From a virus: a DNA stretch of 64,000 bases. Numbering within the stretch: position 1 is the first letter of the stretch; each line of letters opens with the position of its first letter. The position numbers were made by a program, and so were the translations under genes. Shown here piece by piece: positions 55,785 through 62,838 of this stretch. The notes under the pieces were generated by a model that was not told where the DNA came from, made no database searches, and saw only the letters and a program-made list of their open reading frames with translations. The stretch covers positions 1 to 64,000 of IMG/VR virus record IMGVR_UViG_3300036979_001044. One strand, 5' to 3'.

Positions 55785-55982
55785 TTAACGCCCGAACAGC
55801 GCTCGCCCCACGTTGGTCGGAACAAAATTCCCGTTCTCATCCTTTCCTACCCATTTCAACTTCAGGCACTCCCGCATAGCCTCTTGGCAGATCACCGATT
55901 CAGGAGCAACGGGCCCCGTGTTGACCACATTCTTCAGCTCCTCCATGACCTTCCGCATCCGTTCTTTTTTCTCTTCGGACAT
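55785..55982 (-). CDS. small hypothetical protein, 65 aa
   Basis: ATG 4 nt after GAGGAGTAAA. Charged helix MSEEKKERMRKVMEELKNV, then AMRECLKLKWVGKDENGNFV. A short beta hairpin closes it (PTNVGRALFGR). The last part, V-P-T-x-x-G-R-x-L, resembles the winged-helix ends of small regulators; weak. Function unknown. Confidence 0.5.
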   Translation of the reverse strand: MSEEKKERMRKVMEELKNVVNTGPVAPESVICQEAMRECLKLKWVGKDENGNFVPTNVGRALFGR

Positions 55983-55983
55983 T

Positions 55984-56832
55984 TTACTCCTCGTCTTTCC
56001 GGCCAAAGAACGAAGCCGCTCCCATCTCGCCCGCAAACGGAATGTCATTTTCCAGCCAGCAGCGAATCTCCATTGAATAGACACCCTGGAGGGCGTTCGC
56101 CGCCCGGGCAGTGTAGTCGTAGTAGAGGAACACCCGGGGCTGAGTTGGCATTCTCCAAGCATCGTAATCCCCGCCCCCACCACTCTCGATGGCATCTTCC
56201 CACTCGATACGGGAAGCGTCCTTCTTCAGGTCATCAAGCGTCTGGTAAATCTCGGGACTGGATAACGGCATCATCCCGTAGCCAACATCTCCCCAGAGCT
56301 GAAAGAACACGCTGTCCCGCATTCCGATATTCTTCGAGTACATGACCTTGACCGTGTTGCTGGTCCAGACGTATCCCGTGGGGGCCTGGGCCTTGAACAG
56401 GCTGGTCCGGACGTAGGAGTAGTCGGCGGTCACCACCTCAGTTCCAGAAAGTGCGCTGTTGAAGGTCACCGCGCCGGTCACGTAGTTGATGGAAAAATCT
56501 CCACTGGTCCTGCCTGCCGGGTTCTCGGTCTTGATAGTGCCGTCTACCTTGACCACCGGGGCGTAGTTTTCCCGCAGTTCACACTCTCGGAAGATTTTCC
56601 CGTGCATCACGTCAACCCAGTAGCGGGAGGTTGCTGGGGTGTAGATTGTGTGATTTCCAGAATCGGTCAAGGTCTCGCCAGTCACCCGAGCGGAGTCCTG
56701 CCACCACGTTTCTTTTTTACAGAAGTCCGAAGTGTAGCACTCGTGTCTCCGACCCTCCAACGGCATCTGGCGCACGTCGCCGAAAATCGGAATCTCTTCC
56801 CCTTCTGCGATCCGGATCGGCATGATCGCCAT
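55984..56832 (-). CDS. virion structural protein, 282 aa
   Basis: Starts by TAATG coupling, with AAGGAG inside the previous gene. Beta-rich: GRRHECYTSDFCKKETWW, then YVTGAVTFNSALSGTEVVTA and SNTVKVMYSKNIGMRD. C-terminal part aromatic with a charged end (FFGRKDEE). Probably a minor capsid, neck or fibre-base protein. Not assigned to a family. Confidence 0.5.
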   Translation of the reverse strand: MAIMPIRIAEGEEIPIFGDVRQMPLEGRRHECYTSDFCKKETWWQDSARVTGETLTDSGNHTIYTPATSRYWVDVMHGKIFRECELRENYAPVVKVDGTIKTENPAGRTSGDFSINYVTGAVTFNSALSGTEVVTADYSYVRTSLFKAQAPTGYVWTSNTVKVMYSKNIGMRDSVFFQLWGDVGYGMMPLSSPEIYQTLDDLKKDASRIEWEDAIESGGGGDYDAWRMPTQPRVFLYYDYTARAANALQGVYSMEIRCWLENDIPFAGEMGAASFFGRKDEE

Positions 56833-57518
56833 TAGATGATCTCCTTGCCGCAGAACACCGCGCTCACATGATCCAGCCCAGAAATATTATCCCACACCGT
56901 GATCCGCACATAGTCAGGAGTGGCGTAGGTCCCGGCCTTCATAAATTTGATCCCACCCAATCCAATCAACACTTTTGCCAAGTCGGGGGTTGCGCTGTAC
57001 AACTCAAAACCACCAGACGACGTGAACTGAACAACCTCACGGGTGCGCTTGAAATTGGCGATGTTGTATACTCGATCCTGGGCTTTCGCCTCGATCAATA
57101 ACCCGTTGGTCAATAGAGTGACTCCAAAAAATGAATCCCCAAACGAGATCGTCGGCTCCTCGATTACCAAGTTCAGGCTGCTACCTTCAACGTCGTAGGA
57201 CGCACCTGGAGACCAAGAAAAAACAACCGGAGTGACCGACCCATTGACATTCATGTTTCTGGAAGATCCGTTCAACAAATCAGCATAAAGGACTCCGACC
57301 CCGCTTGCGGAAATGGTCGCTTGCACCGAGAGCTTCCCGTCCGAGAGGATGTCTATCTCGTGACCAGAAGCATCAACAATCCGGACCTTGCCCAGCGTAT
57401 TGGTGCCAGCCTCCAGCCGAGATTCGACCCGAAGCCTCCGAACTCCTGAGTCGTCGATAACGCTGATGGGTGTCACCCCATCTGGGCCGTACAAAATTGT
57501 TGCCGGAGACAAACTCAT
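56832..57518 (-). CDS. virion structural protein, 228 aa
   Basis: Beta-sandwich-like throughout (GVTPISVIDDSGVRRLRVES, then KVRIVDASGHEIDILSDGKL and SWSPGASYDVEGSSLNLVIE). No Cys cluster; a single Cys near the C-terminus. Sits between two other late proteins with overlapping stops and starts. Possibly a decoration, fibre or collar protein. Confidence 0.5.
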   Translation of the reverse strand: MSLSPATILYGPDGVTPISVIDDSGVRRLRVESRLEAGTNTLGKVRIVDASGHEIDILSDGKLSVQATISASGVGVLYADLLNGSSRNMNVNGSVTPVVFSWSPGASYDVEGSSLNLVIEEPTISFGDSFFGVTLLTNGLLIEAKAQDRVYNIANFKRTREVVQFTSSGGFELYSATPDLAKVLIGLGGIKFMKAGTYATPDYVRITVWDNISGLDHVSAVFCGKEII

Positions 57519-58079
57519 TTAACTCACCACAATCGCCCGAGACCGAGAGGTCTCGAAGATGCCCGAGTAGGTGATGGTGTCGGTGACCGTGGCTAGCACC
57601 GTCGATCCATCAGTGTCATAGATTTTCCAGACAATGGTAGTCGGCGAGATGCCAGTCCAGGTAATCAGCCTCTCAACGATCTTCTTGAGCTTCTCGCTGC
57701 TCTCCCACCAGATGATGGCCGTCGGAAATACCCATGTGCCAGTAACCTCGCGATAGGCTCCGGTCGCAAATCCCTCGGCAGGCCCCTCGTCGATGAAATG
57801 GATAAGCTGACGAAGCGCTTTATGGGTACTGGTGGTGATTCCCCCACCCAACTCGCTCAACTTCCAGCTCCCCGCGACTGGGTCGGTGAGTACCAGGTTG
57901 TCTTCGGCGTCGCGCTCGGAGGTCACTGCCTCATCATCGGAAGTTGCATTCTGGAAAGTCATTCCCCGAGCGTCAACGTAATCCTCATTCTGATCCATCG
58001 CAGTGGGGAATTCGTCCGTCTCGACCCCACCACTGGCAGGGTCCTCGAATTTTAGGGGGTGGACGCGATCCTTGACCAT
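57519..58079 (-). CDS. virion-region protein, about 186 aa
   Basis: Start taken at ATG 58079, after GGGGGCA. Acidic N-terminal half (EDPASGGVETDEFPTAMDQN), then HKALRQLIHFIDEGPAEGF and a beta-rich C-terminal half (EVTGTWVFPTAIIWWESSEK, TDTITYSGIFETSRSRAIVV). The SWKLSEL and alternating strand pattern suggest a fibre- or baseplate-like beta domain. Family unknown. Confidence 0.5.
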   Translation of the reverse strand: MVKDRVHPLKFEDPASGGVETDEFPTAMDQNEDYVDARGMTFQNATSDDEAVTSERDAEDNLVLTDPVAGSWKLSELGGGITTSTHKALRQLIHFIDEGPAEGFATGAYREVTGTWVFPTAIIWWESSEKLKKIVERLITWTGISPTTIVWKIYDTDGSTVLATVTDTITYSGIFETSRSRAIVVS

Positions 58080-58129
58080 TGCCCCCAACCTAACTCAAAT
58101 CGGCATTAGGGACAAGCCGCTGGAGAAGA

Positions 58130-58172
58130 AAGCAGTGGCCCCAATGCTCAGAAAAATCGGGGGCCACTGCTT
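58130..58172. terminator. strong 13-bp hairpin, possible terminator
   Basis: AAGCAGTGGCCCC (58130-58142) pairs perfectly with GGGGCCACTGCTT (58160-58172). On the minus strand it stands 58 nt after the fibre-like gene and is followed by TCTTCTCC, a poor U-tract. Several TCCAGAAA elements crowd the flank. It may end the transcript or mark an mRNA processing point. Confidence 0.5.
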
Positions 58173-58229
58173 CCAGAAAAAGCGGAGTCCCTCCAGAAAG
58201 GGGAAATCCAGAAAAACCCCGCTACTATC

Positions 58230-59834
58230 TTAGGCGGACTTCTTGCCCAGATCCGTGATTTGAACGAACAGATCGCTCGCGCTGGCCGCGTAGCCAATGC
58301 GGATGACTCGCTTCGCTCCCGTGGGAATTGCGGTGACCAGGCCACCGCCGTCTCCCAGGTAGTAGGGGGTGTTGACCAGCGCGGTGGTGAGCACGCCGGA
58401 GCACAGCCCGGAGAAGCACACCGGACCGCTGCCGCTGGGGATAGCGATACGGGCGATACCGACCGTCCGCGCTTCCACATCCACCCCAGCGTCGGCCTTG
58501 GAGACCGTGTCGTTGGCCGAGAAGTAGACCGGATCGCCCTTGGCGATGGCCTCGCCCACGGCGTAGTCTTTCTCCAGTCTCTCGGACTCCGCCACCGCGG
58601 CAACCAACTGGTTGGAGCCGTTGATGGTGATGGTCGACCCATCGACTTTCGCCCCGAGCCCACTGGCGGTCAGCTCCAGTCCTCCGAGCGTGATCAGATT
58701 GACCTGGAACGCGCCCGACCCGTTGAACGCCAAACCGCCCGTTCCCACGCCCGCCGCGGCGAGCTTGGCCGAGACCACGCCCGCGGCGATTGCGAGACCC
58801 TTGTCGGTGTCGTAGGTAGCCTTGCCCTTGATGGTCCCACCGCCAGAGCCGCCATTCGCATCGGGGATGCTGTTCGGGCCCGTAAAAGCGGTCCAGGCCG
58901 AGGTGTCATAGACGAACCCGTAGTTTTCGTAGATGCCATTTTCACCCGCCACCAGAACAGCGTCTCCGTCGATCGGGGCGACAAACGACCAAGCGTTGGT
59001 GGTCGAGTTGTACGTCCCGAATTTGTTCTCCTGGCTGGCGAACGGGGCAGCCGCTCCGGTCCCGATGACCACCACCCGAGTCCCGTTGGGCGGCTCGGAG
59101 CCGGAGTTGGCGAGAACCACAACCCACGCCGTCCCGCTCCATTCCACGATGTCGCCGTTGGCGTAACCGGTGCCCCAGCCATTCACCAGCCAGGCTTCGC
59201 CAGCTGCGCCGGCGGTGGGCACGTCGTTGGTGCCAGCGTCGGTAGCATCGTCGATACCCAGCTCCAGCCAGTTCGCATGCGCCGACGTGATGGCAACGGT
59301 CGAACCCGTTCCTGTGGTGTTGCTCTGGATGTCGATCTGGTTGGCGGCGCCTTCTACCGCGATGGTTCCGCCGAGACCGCCACCGGTGCCGTACAGCGTG
59401 TTGATGGCCGTGATCGCTGCCGCGCGATCTACCGGGGCCGAAGCCAGGGTGATGACCACCGGGGTCTCGCCGTCGATCGCCACGGTGAAGGAGTTTCCGG
59501 TTGTCAAATTGACGATCCCAGTTCCACCCGACCCCACGACGAGCGCGCCGGTGGGCGTGCGCGCCGTACCGCTCTTCATCTTCAGGACCGAGACCGGGGA
59601 CTTCCAGCTGTAGCCAGCGATGGCTGCATCGAGCTGGGCCTTGTTGACGGCGTCGCCAGCGTCGGCGCCATTGGCCAAGCCGATGACCTTGCCGGTCCCG
59701 GAAAGCTGGATGTTGCCAGCCGACTCTGATCCGGCGCCGATCACCATGGAGGCGACCTTTACTCCATCGCTCGCTCCCTGCTCTTCGTTGTACCCGTCGG
59801 TACCGTTCAGAAATAGAAATTTCTTGATTGCCAT
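58230..59834 (-). CDS. head-fibre or decoration-type repetitive protein
   Basis: 534 aa; ATG after AAGGAGACCCGC. Gly/Ala/Thr/Ser-rich with repeated beta turns (GTARTPTGALVVGSGGTGIV, then GTGSTVAITSAHANWLELG). Start MAIKKFLFLNGTDGYNEE and VNKAQLDAAIAG are typical of fibre attachment regions. The C-terminal ~100 residues contain an AEAIAKGDPVYFS-like module (EAIAKGDPVYFSAND) seen in capsid-associated or decoration proteins. It is flanked by head genes rather than tail genes, so I favour a head fibre. Confidence 0.6.
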   Translation of the reverse strand: MAIKKFLFLNGTDGYNEEQGASDGVKVASMVIGAGSESAGNIQLSGTGKVIGLANGADAGDAVNKAQLDAAIAGYSWKSPVSVLKMKSGTARTPTGALVVGSGGTGIVNLTTGNSFTVAIDGETPVVITLASAPVDRAAAITAINTLYGTGGGLGGTIAVEGAANQIDIQSNTTGTGSTVAITSAHANWLELGIDDATDAGTNDVPTAGAAGEAWLVNGWGTGYANGDIVEWSGTAWVVVLANSGSEPPNGTRVVVIGTGAAAPFASQENKFGTYNSTTNAWSFVAPIDGDAVLVAGENGIYENYGFVYDTSAWTAFTGPNSIPDANGGSGGGTIKGKATYDTDKGLAIAAGVVSAKLAAAGVGTGGLAFNGSGAFQVNLITLGGLELTASGLGAKVDGSTITINGSNQLVAAVAESERLEKDYAVGEAIAKGDPVYFSANDTVSKADAGVDVEARTVGIARIAIPSGSGPVCFSGLCSGVLTTALVNTPYYLGDGGGLVTAIPTGAKRVIRIGYAASASDLFVQITDLGKKSA

Positions 59835-59948
59835 GCGGGTCTCCTTATTTCGGGTTGGATGTGCGGATGCTTAATGCAGTCTCCTGCATGTGAGCTAATG
59901 GTGGAACACTCAGCCGTCGAGACCAAGTGACAGCTAGATTGATGTGCC

Positions 59949-60365
59949 CTAACTGGGCAGCAGGCTCAAGGTCCCGGTGGCTTCATCGTATGAGTACAAG
60001 GATAGGTCTATCCCGTGTTTCTGCGCCAGAAATTCCTTGACCATTTTTATTTCCGCAATGTTTTCTGATTCTTCCTGGCTCAGACGTTGCATGGCTTTGT
60101 TGCGATCAGCCTGCACTTGCTGGATGGCCTGGGCCACTCGCGCCTCGAACCAAGCTGGGCGGGTTTGCTTCTCGACCAGGATTCGTTTCATCCGTTCTTC
60201 CAGAAAAACCAAGCGCAACACCGTGGCCGGATCGTCGATGCGCGTCTTGGCTTCCACCCGCTTTTCCAGTTCCTCCAGATTTTCTGGAATGGCTTCCTCG
60301 TCATTTTCATTTTCTGGAACATCCGCTGGGTCTAAACGACGTAGGGGGGTTCGCAGATCGTCCAT
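59949..60365 (-). CDS. hypothetical acidic coiled-coil protein, 138 aa
   Basis: ATG after GAGGAGACCT. Acidic N-terminus (ENENDEEAIPENLEELEKRV), then a long helix (FLEERMKRILVEKQTRPAWF, VQADRNKAMQRLSQEESEN) and a short beta end. Possibly a scaffold or internal protein given its place near capsid genes; no proof. Confidence 0.5.
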   Translation of the reverse strand: MDDLRTPLRRLDPADVPENENDEEAIPENLEELEKRVEAKTRIDDPATVLRLVFLEERMKRILVEKQTRPAWFEARVAQAIQQVQADRNKAMQRLSQEESENIAEIKMVKEFLAQKHGIDLSLYSYDEATGTLSLLPS

Positions 60366-60393
60366 AGGTCTCCTCCGCGAAAAGGGTTACCAG

Positions 60394-60993
60394 CTAATCG
60401 GTACGGACCAACTTGGTCAAATGCGGGGAAGGGGTCAGAGCGATAATGCTCTCACCAATGGCCGCGCCCATATGCTGAAGCCAAGCTGGGCGCCCGGTGT
60501 CCGCAGTCGGAACCGCATGAGTGAGGCCTCCGTCTGATCCCAGAAAGACGGGCAAGGGTCGCTCCAGCCCACCGTAAACCCCGCTCAAAACCCCGCCGTA
60601 TTGCACCACGCAACTGGTCGCTGAAGCCTTGGATACGATGATCCCGATAGCAGGGAGAGTGGAATAGTCGTAGAGATCGCACTTGGTCACCTGGATGATT
60701 CCGCCCACCGGTGCCTCGCGCGAATAGATGCAGTCCCCTACCCGATCGGTCCCCAGGCATTGGGCCGGGAAGGCGTGCTGGGAAGCGAGTAGCTGCGAAA
60801 TGCTGATCGGTACCGGATCGTACCACTTGTTGGTTCCGATGATCTGCCGGATCTGGGAGAGCATGTACTCCAGAAAATCCTGATGGGTCTGGGAGGCGCT
60901 CTCGGACAGCTCTATCTGCTCGGGGGTTTTCTGATCGTCGAAGGATTGCGATTTGCGCGTCTCATAGAGGCGTAGGAGCTGGCGCGGAGCCAA
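60394..60993 (-). CDS. virion protein, 199 aa
   Basis: Starts at TTG 60993, 5 nt after GGGAGGT, an unusual but well supported start codon. Helical N-terminus (LSESASQTHQDFLEYMLSQI), then a beta region with VGDCIYSREAPVGGIIQVTK and ATSCVVQYGGVLSGVYGGLE, typical of small beta-barrel capsid-associated proteins. The F-L-G-S-D-G-G-L-T turn is also found in phage decoration proteins. Family not certain. Confidence 0.55.
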   Translation of the reverse strand: MAPRQLLRLYETRKSQSFDDQKTPEQIELSESASQTHQDFLEYMLSQIRQIIGTNKWYDPVPISISQLLASQHAFPAQCLGTDRVGDCIYSREAPVGGIIQVTKCDLYDYSTLPAIGIIVSKASATSCVVQYGGVLSGVYGGLERPLPVFLGSDGGLTHAVPTADTGRPAWLQHMGAAIGESIIALTPSPHLTKLVRTD

Positions 60994-61028
60994 AAGGCAC
61001 CTCCCGGAGAATCGGGTGTAGGCCTAGT

Positions 61029-61340
61029 CTATCCGCGACGCTGAAAAGCTACCAGCTCTATCGCACTGCTGCCGCCACTTCCGCGCAACCAGATTTTGCT
61101 CCCTTCCACTGGCCCGTCCCATTCCCCGTTGGGAGTGGAAGTGCTGGCCACCGGAACAAGCACGTAATTGGCGTCGGCAGTGAAATCCTCGACGGTGAAG
61201 TACAGCTTGCAGGGGTTGCTTGTGGCGCGCACCTTCAGGTACTTCGACACGAACGGAAACTGGTGCACCCGTCCCGCCGAGTTGTCGATGGTATCGCGGA
61301 ACACATGCGGTGCCCCGCCTCTGGATTCCATAAGGCTCAT
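61029..61340 (-). CDS. small beta-rich virion protein, 103 aa
   Basis: AAAGGAG before ATG. Beta pattern YLKVRATSNPCKLYFTVEDF, then YVLVPVASTSTPNGEWDGPV and IWLRGSGGSSAIELVAFQR. Sequence with alternating hydrophobic strands suits a single-sandwich decoration or fibre subunit. Function unknown. Confidence 0.55.
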   Translation of the reverse strand: MSLMESRGGAPHVFRDTIDNSAGRVHQFPFVSKYLKVRATSNPCKLYFTVEDFTADANYVLVPVASTSTPNGEWDGPVEGSKIWLRGSGGSSAIELVAFQRRG

Positions 61341-61362
61341 GCCCCGCTCCTTTCAGGCGCGC

Positions 61363-61704
61363 TTAGGCCGTCTGCCCCTTCAGCTTGCCGAAGAGCACCA
61401 CGTCCAGCACCTCGGACGTGGCCGGACCGACGATGGTGATCTGGGTGGTCTTGCGGTCGGACAGCGCCACCTTGCCCTGCTTCGACTCGGTGGTGTGATT
61501 GTGAATCTGCACCGCGTAGCTGGTGTCGGCCATGTCGCTCATCCCATGGGTCGCGAACACCACGATGCCGTCGGCGGGCATCTCCACCTGGTGGACCTGG
61601 ATGGACACTCCGTTCTTGAAGGAGCCGACCAGGTTGGGAATCCCCTGATCCTTCAGATAGGGGATGTACTCCTGTGCTTTTTTCGGCATGGTACTCGTTG
61701 CCAT
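61363..61704 (-). CDS. small virion protein, 113 aa
   Basis: ATG after AGGAGAGAGAA. Basic N-terminal (KKAQEYIPYLKDQGI), then NGVSIQVHQVEMPADGIVVF, DTSYAVQIHNHTTESKQGKV and EVLDVVLFGKLKGQTA. Its I-x-V-x-x-V strand pattern fits a beta-barrel subunit, probably capsid- or neck-associated. Not assigned. Confidence 0.5.
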   Translation of the reverse strand: MATSTMPKKAQEYIPYLKDQGIPNLVGSFKNGVSIQVHQVEMPADGIVVFATHGMSDMADTSYAVQIHNHTTESKQGKVALSDRKTTQITIVGPATSEVLDVVLFGKLKGQTA

Positions 61705-61757
61705 TTCTCTCTCCTATCAGCCCCGGGGGCCGTCTGGATTTTATGTAGCTCTGGACA

Positions 61758-62093
61758 CTACCGCCGGCGAGGCTTCCCAACAGGCGGCCTGAACTCCGGC
61801 ACCGGCAACGGATCAGGCGTGACCACCGGCTCGGGCCGTGGCTTGTCCGGAATCGTGATCGGCCGCTCCACCGGAAGTTCCACTGGTTTCTCCTCGGCTT
61901 TCTCGACCGGTTTTACCTCCGGCACCGCCTGGCGATCGATGTGCACCCTCCAGGCCGCCCGGTTGAGCAACATCTTCTGGGCGTCGGCGTCGGCGACATT
62001 TCGGACGATGCCCTGTGCATCGGTTTTGTACTCATGCCCGTTGACCAGCACCGAAGCGTTGGCCATGTGCGGGAGTACGTTTTGGATGTCCAT
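61758..62093 (-). CDS. Pro-rich hypothetical protein, 111 aa
   Basis: ATG after AAGGAGAGCGAGC. Short N-terminal fold (VLVNGHEYKTDAQGIVRNVA), then a disordered tail rich in Pro, Glu, Val and Lys (PVEKAEEKPVELPVERPITI). The V-x-x-G-x-x-x-x-T-D-x-x-G-x-V motif often marks small structural or carbohydrate-binding domains in phages. Function unknown. Confidence 0.5.
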   Translation of the reverse strand: MDIQNVLPHMANASVLVNGHEYKTDAQGIVRNVADADAQKMLLNRAAWRVHIDRQAVPEVKPVEKAEEKPVELPVERPITIPDKPRPEPVVTPDPLPVPEFRPPVGKPRRR

Positions 62094-62113
62094 GCTCGCT
62101 CTCCTTCCCCGGG

Positions 62114-62728
62114 CTAGACCCGCGCCGTGGGCTGGATGATGGCGTGCAGCACCTTGGCCCCGTTGTACGTCCCAGCGCTCGCGTCGATGCCGCTGATGGA
62201 GGTACCGATGGCCACCGTCGGGGTGGCGATGCGCGTGCCTCCCAGATAGACGTGGCGCACAGCGTCCACGTCGGGCACGTCGTAGGGCACGCCGATGACG
62301 TTGCCCACGCCGACCACCAGCATGTCCACGTCGACCTCAGCGCCGCTTGCCCCACTGACCACCACCGAGTCGATCAGGGCGAAGATCTTGGTGCCGGTCA
62401 GCGTCTTGCCCGCGCCCTCGCCGTCGGGGGCCATGGTCTCGACGATCGTCCGGCCCATCATGTCCTTGCCCGTGATGGTCAGCAGACCCACCACGCTATC
62501 GTCGGCGTCGGTCAGGGTGGCGGTGATGTTGCGCGGGCAGTCGGGCTGCGCCGCAATGGTCTTGGTGCCGTTGTTGAACAGGATCGTGGTAACGATCCGA
62601 TCGGCGTCGGCAAGGACCGGCTGGCCCATGAACAACGAGACCGAGCCGGCCAGGCTCTTGTGGATGAACTCTTCTTCCTCCTCGGAGGGGATGCGGGCTT
62701 TGACCGCATCGCTGATCGTGTTCTCCAT
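62114..62728 (-). CDS. capsid-associated protein candidate
   Basis: 204 aa from ATG 62728; the in-frame ATG at 62788 would need a start inside the upstream terminator. Beta-rich sequence RIVTTILFNNGTKTIAAQPD, then TATLTDADDSVVGLLTITGK and KTLTGTKIFALIDSVVVSG. Immediately follows the major capsid gene and terminator, the usual place of decoration or minor capsid proteins. Confidence 0.6.
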   Translation of the reverse strand: MENTISDAVKARIPSEEEEEFIHKSLAGSVSLFMGQPVLADADRIVTTILFNNGTKTIAAQPDCPRNITATLTDADDSVVGLLTITGKDMMGRTIVETMAPDGEGAGKTLTGTKIFALIDSVVVSGASGAEVDVDMLVVGVGNVIGVPYDVPDVDAVRHVYLGGTRIATPTVAIGTSISGIDASAGTYNGAKVLHAIIQPTARV

Positions 62729-62753
62729 GGCTTGCTCTCTTTCTGGAATCTGG

Positions 62754-62798
62754 AAAAGGCGCCGGAGAACGCGGAGGGTAGCCGGCACTACTCCGGCG
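62754..62798 (-). terminator. Rho-independent terminator after the capsid gene
   Basis: Minus strand CGCCGGAG (62798-62791) and CTCCGGCG (62767-62760) form an 8-bp stem, followed by CCTTTTCC (T-run 62757-62754). It lies 41 nt after the capsid stop codon, so it would let the capsid mRNA accumulate on its own. Confidence 0.6.
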
Positions 62799-62838
62799 TC
62801 TCTTCCAGAAATGCTGTTTGTTCAGTCAACTCAACCGC

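Noticed and set aside
58260-59729. Plus-strand open frame of 489 codons
   Set aside because: Mirror of the repetitive Gly/Ala/Thr-rich fibre-like gene; composition is Arg/Asp/Val repeats typical of an antisense shadow.
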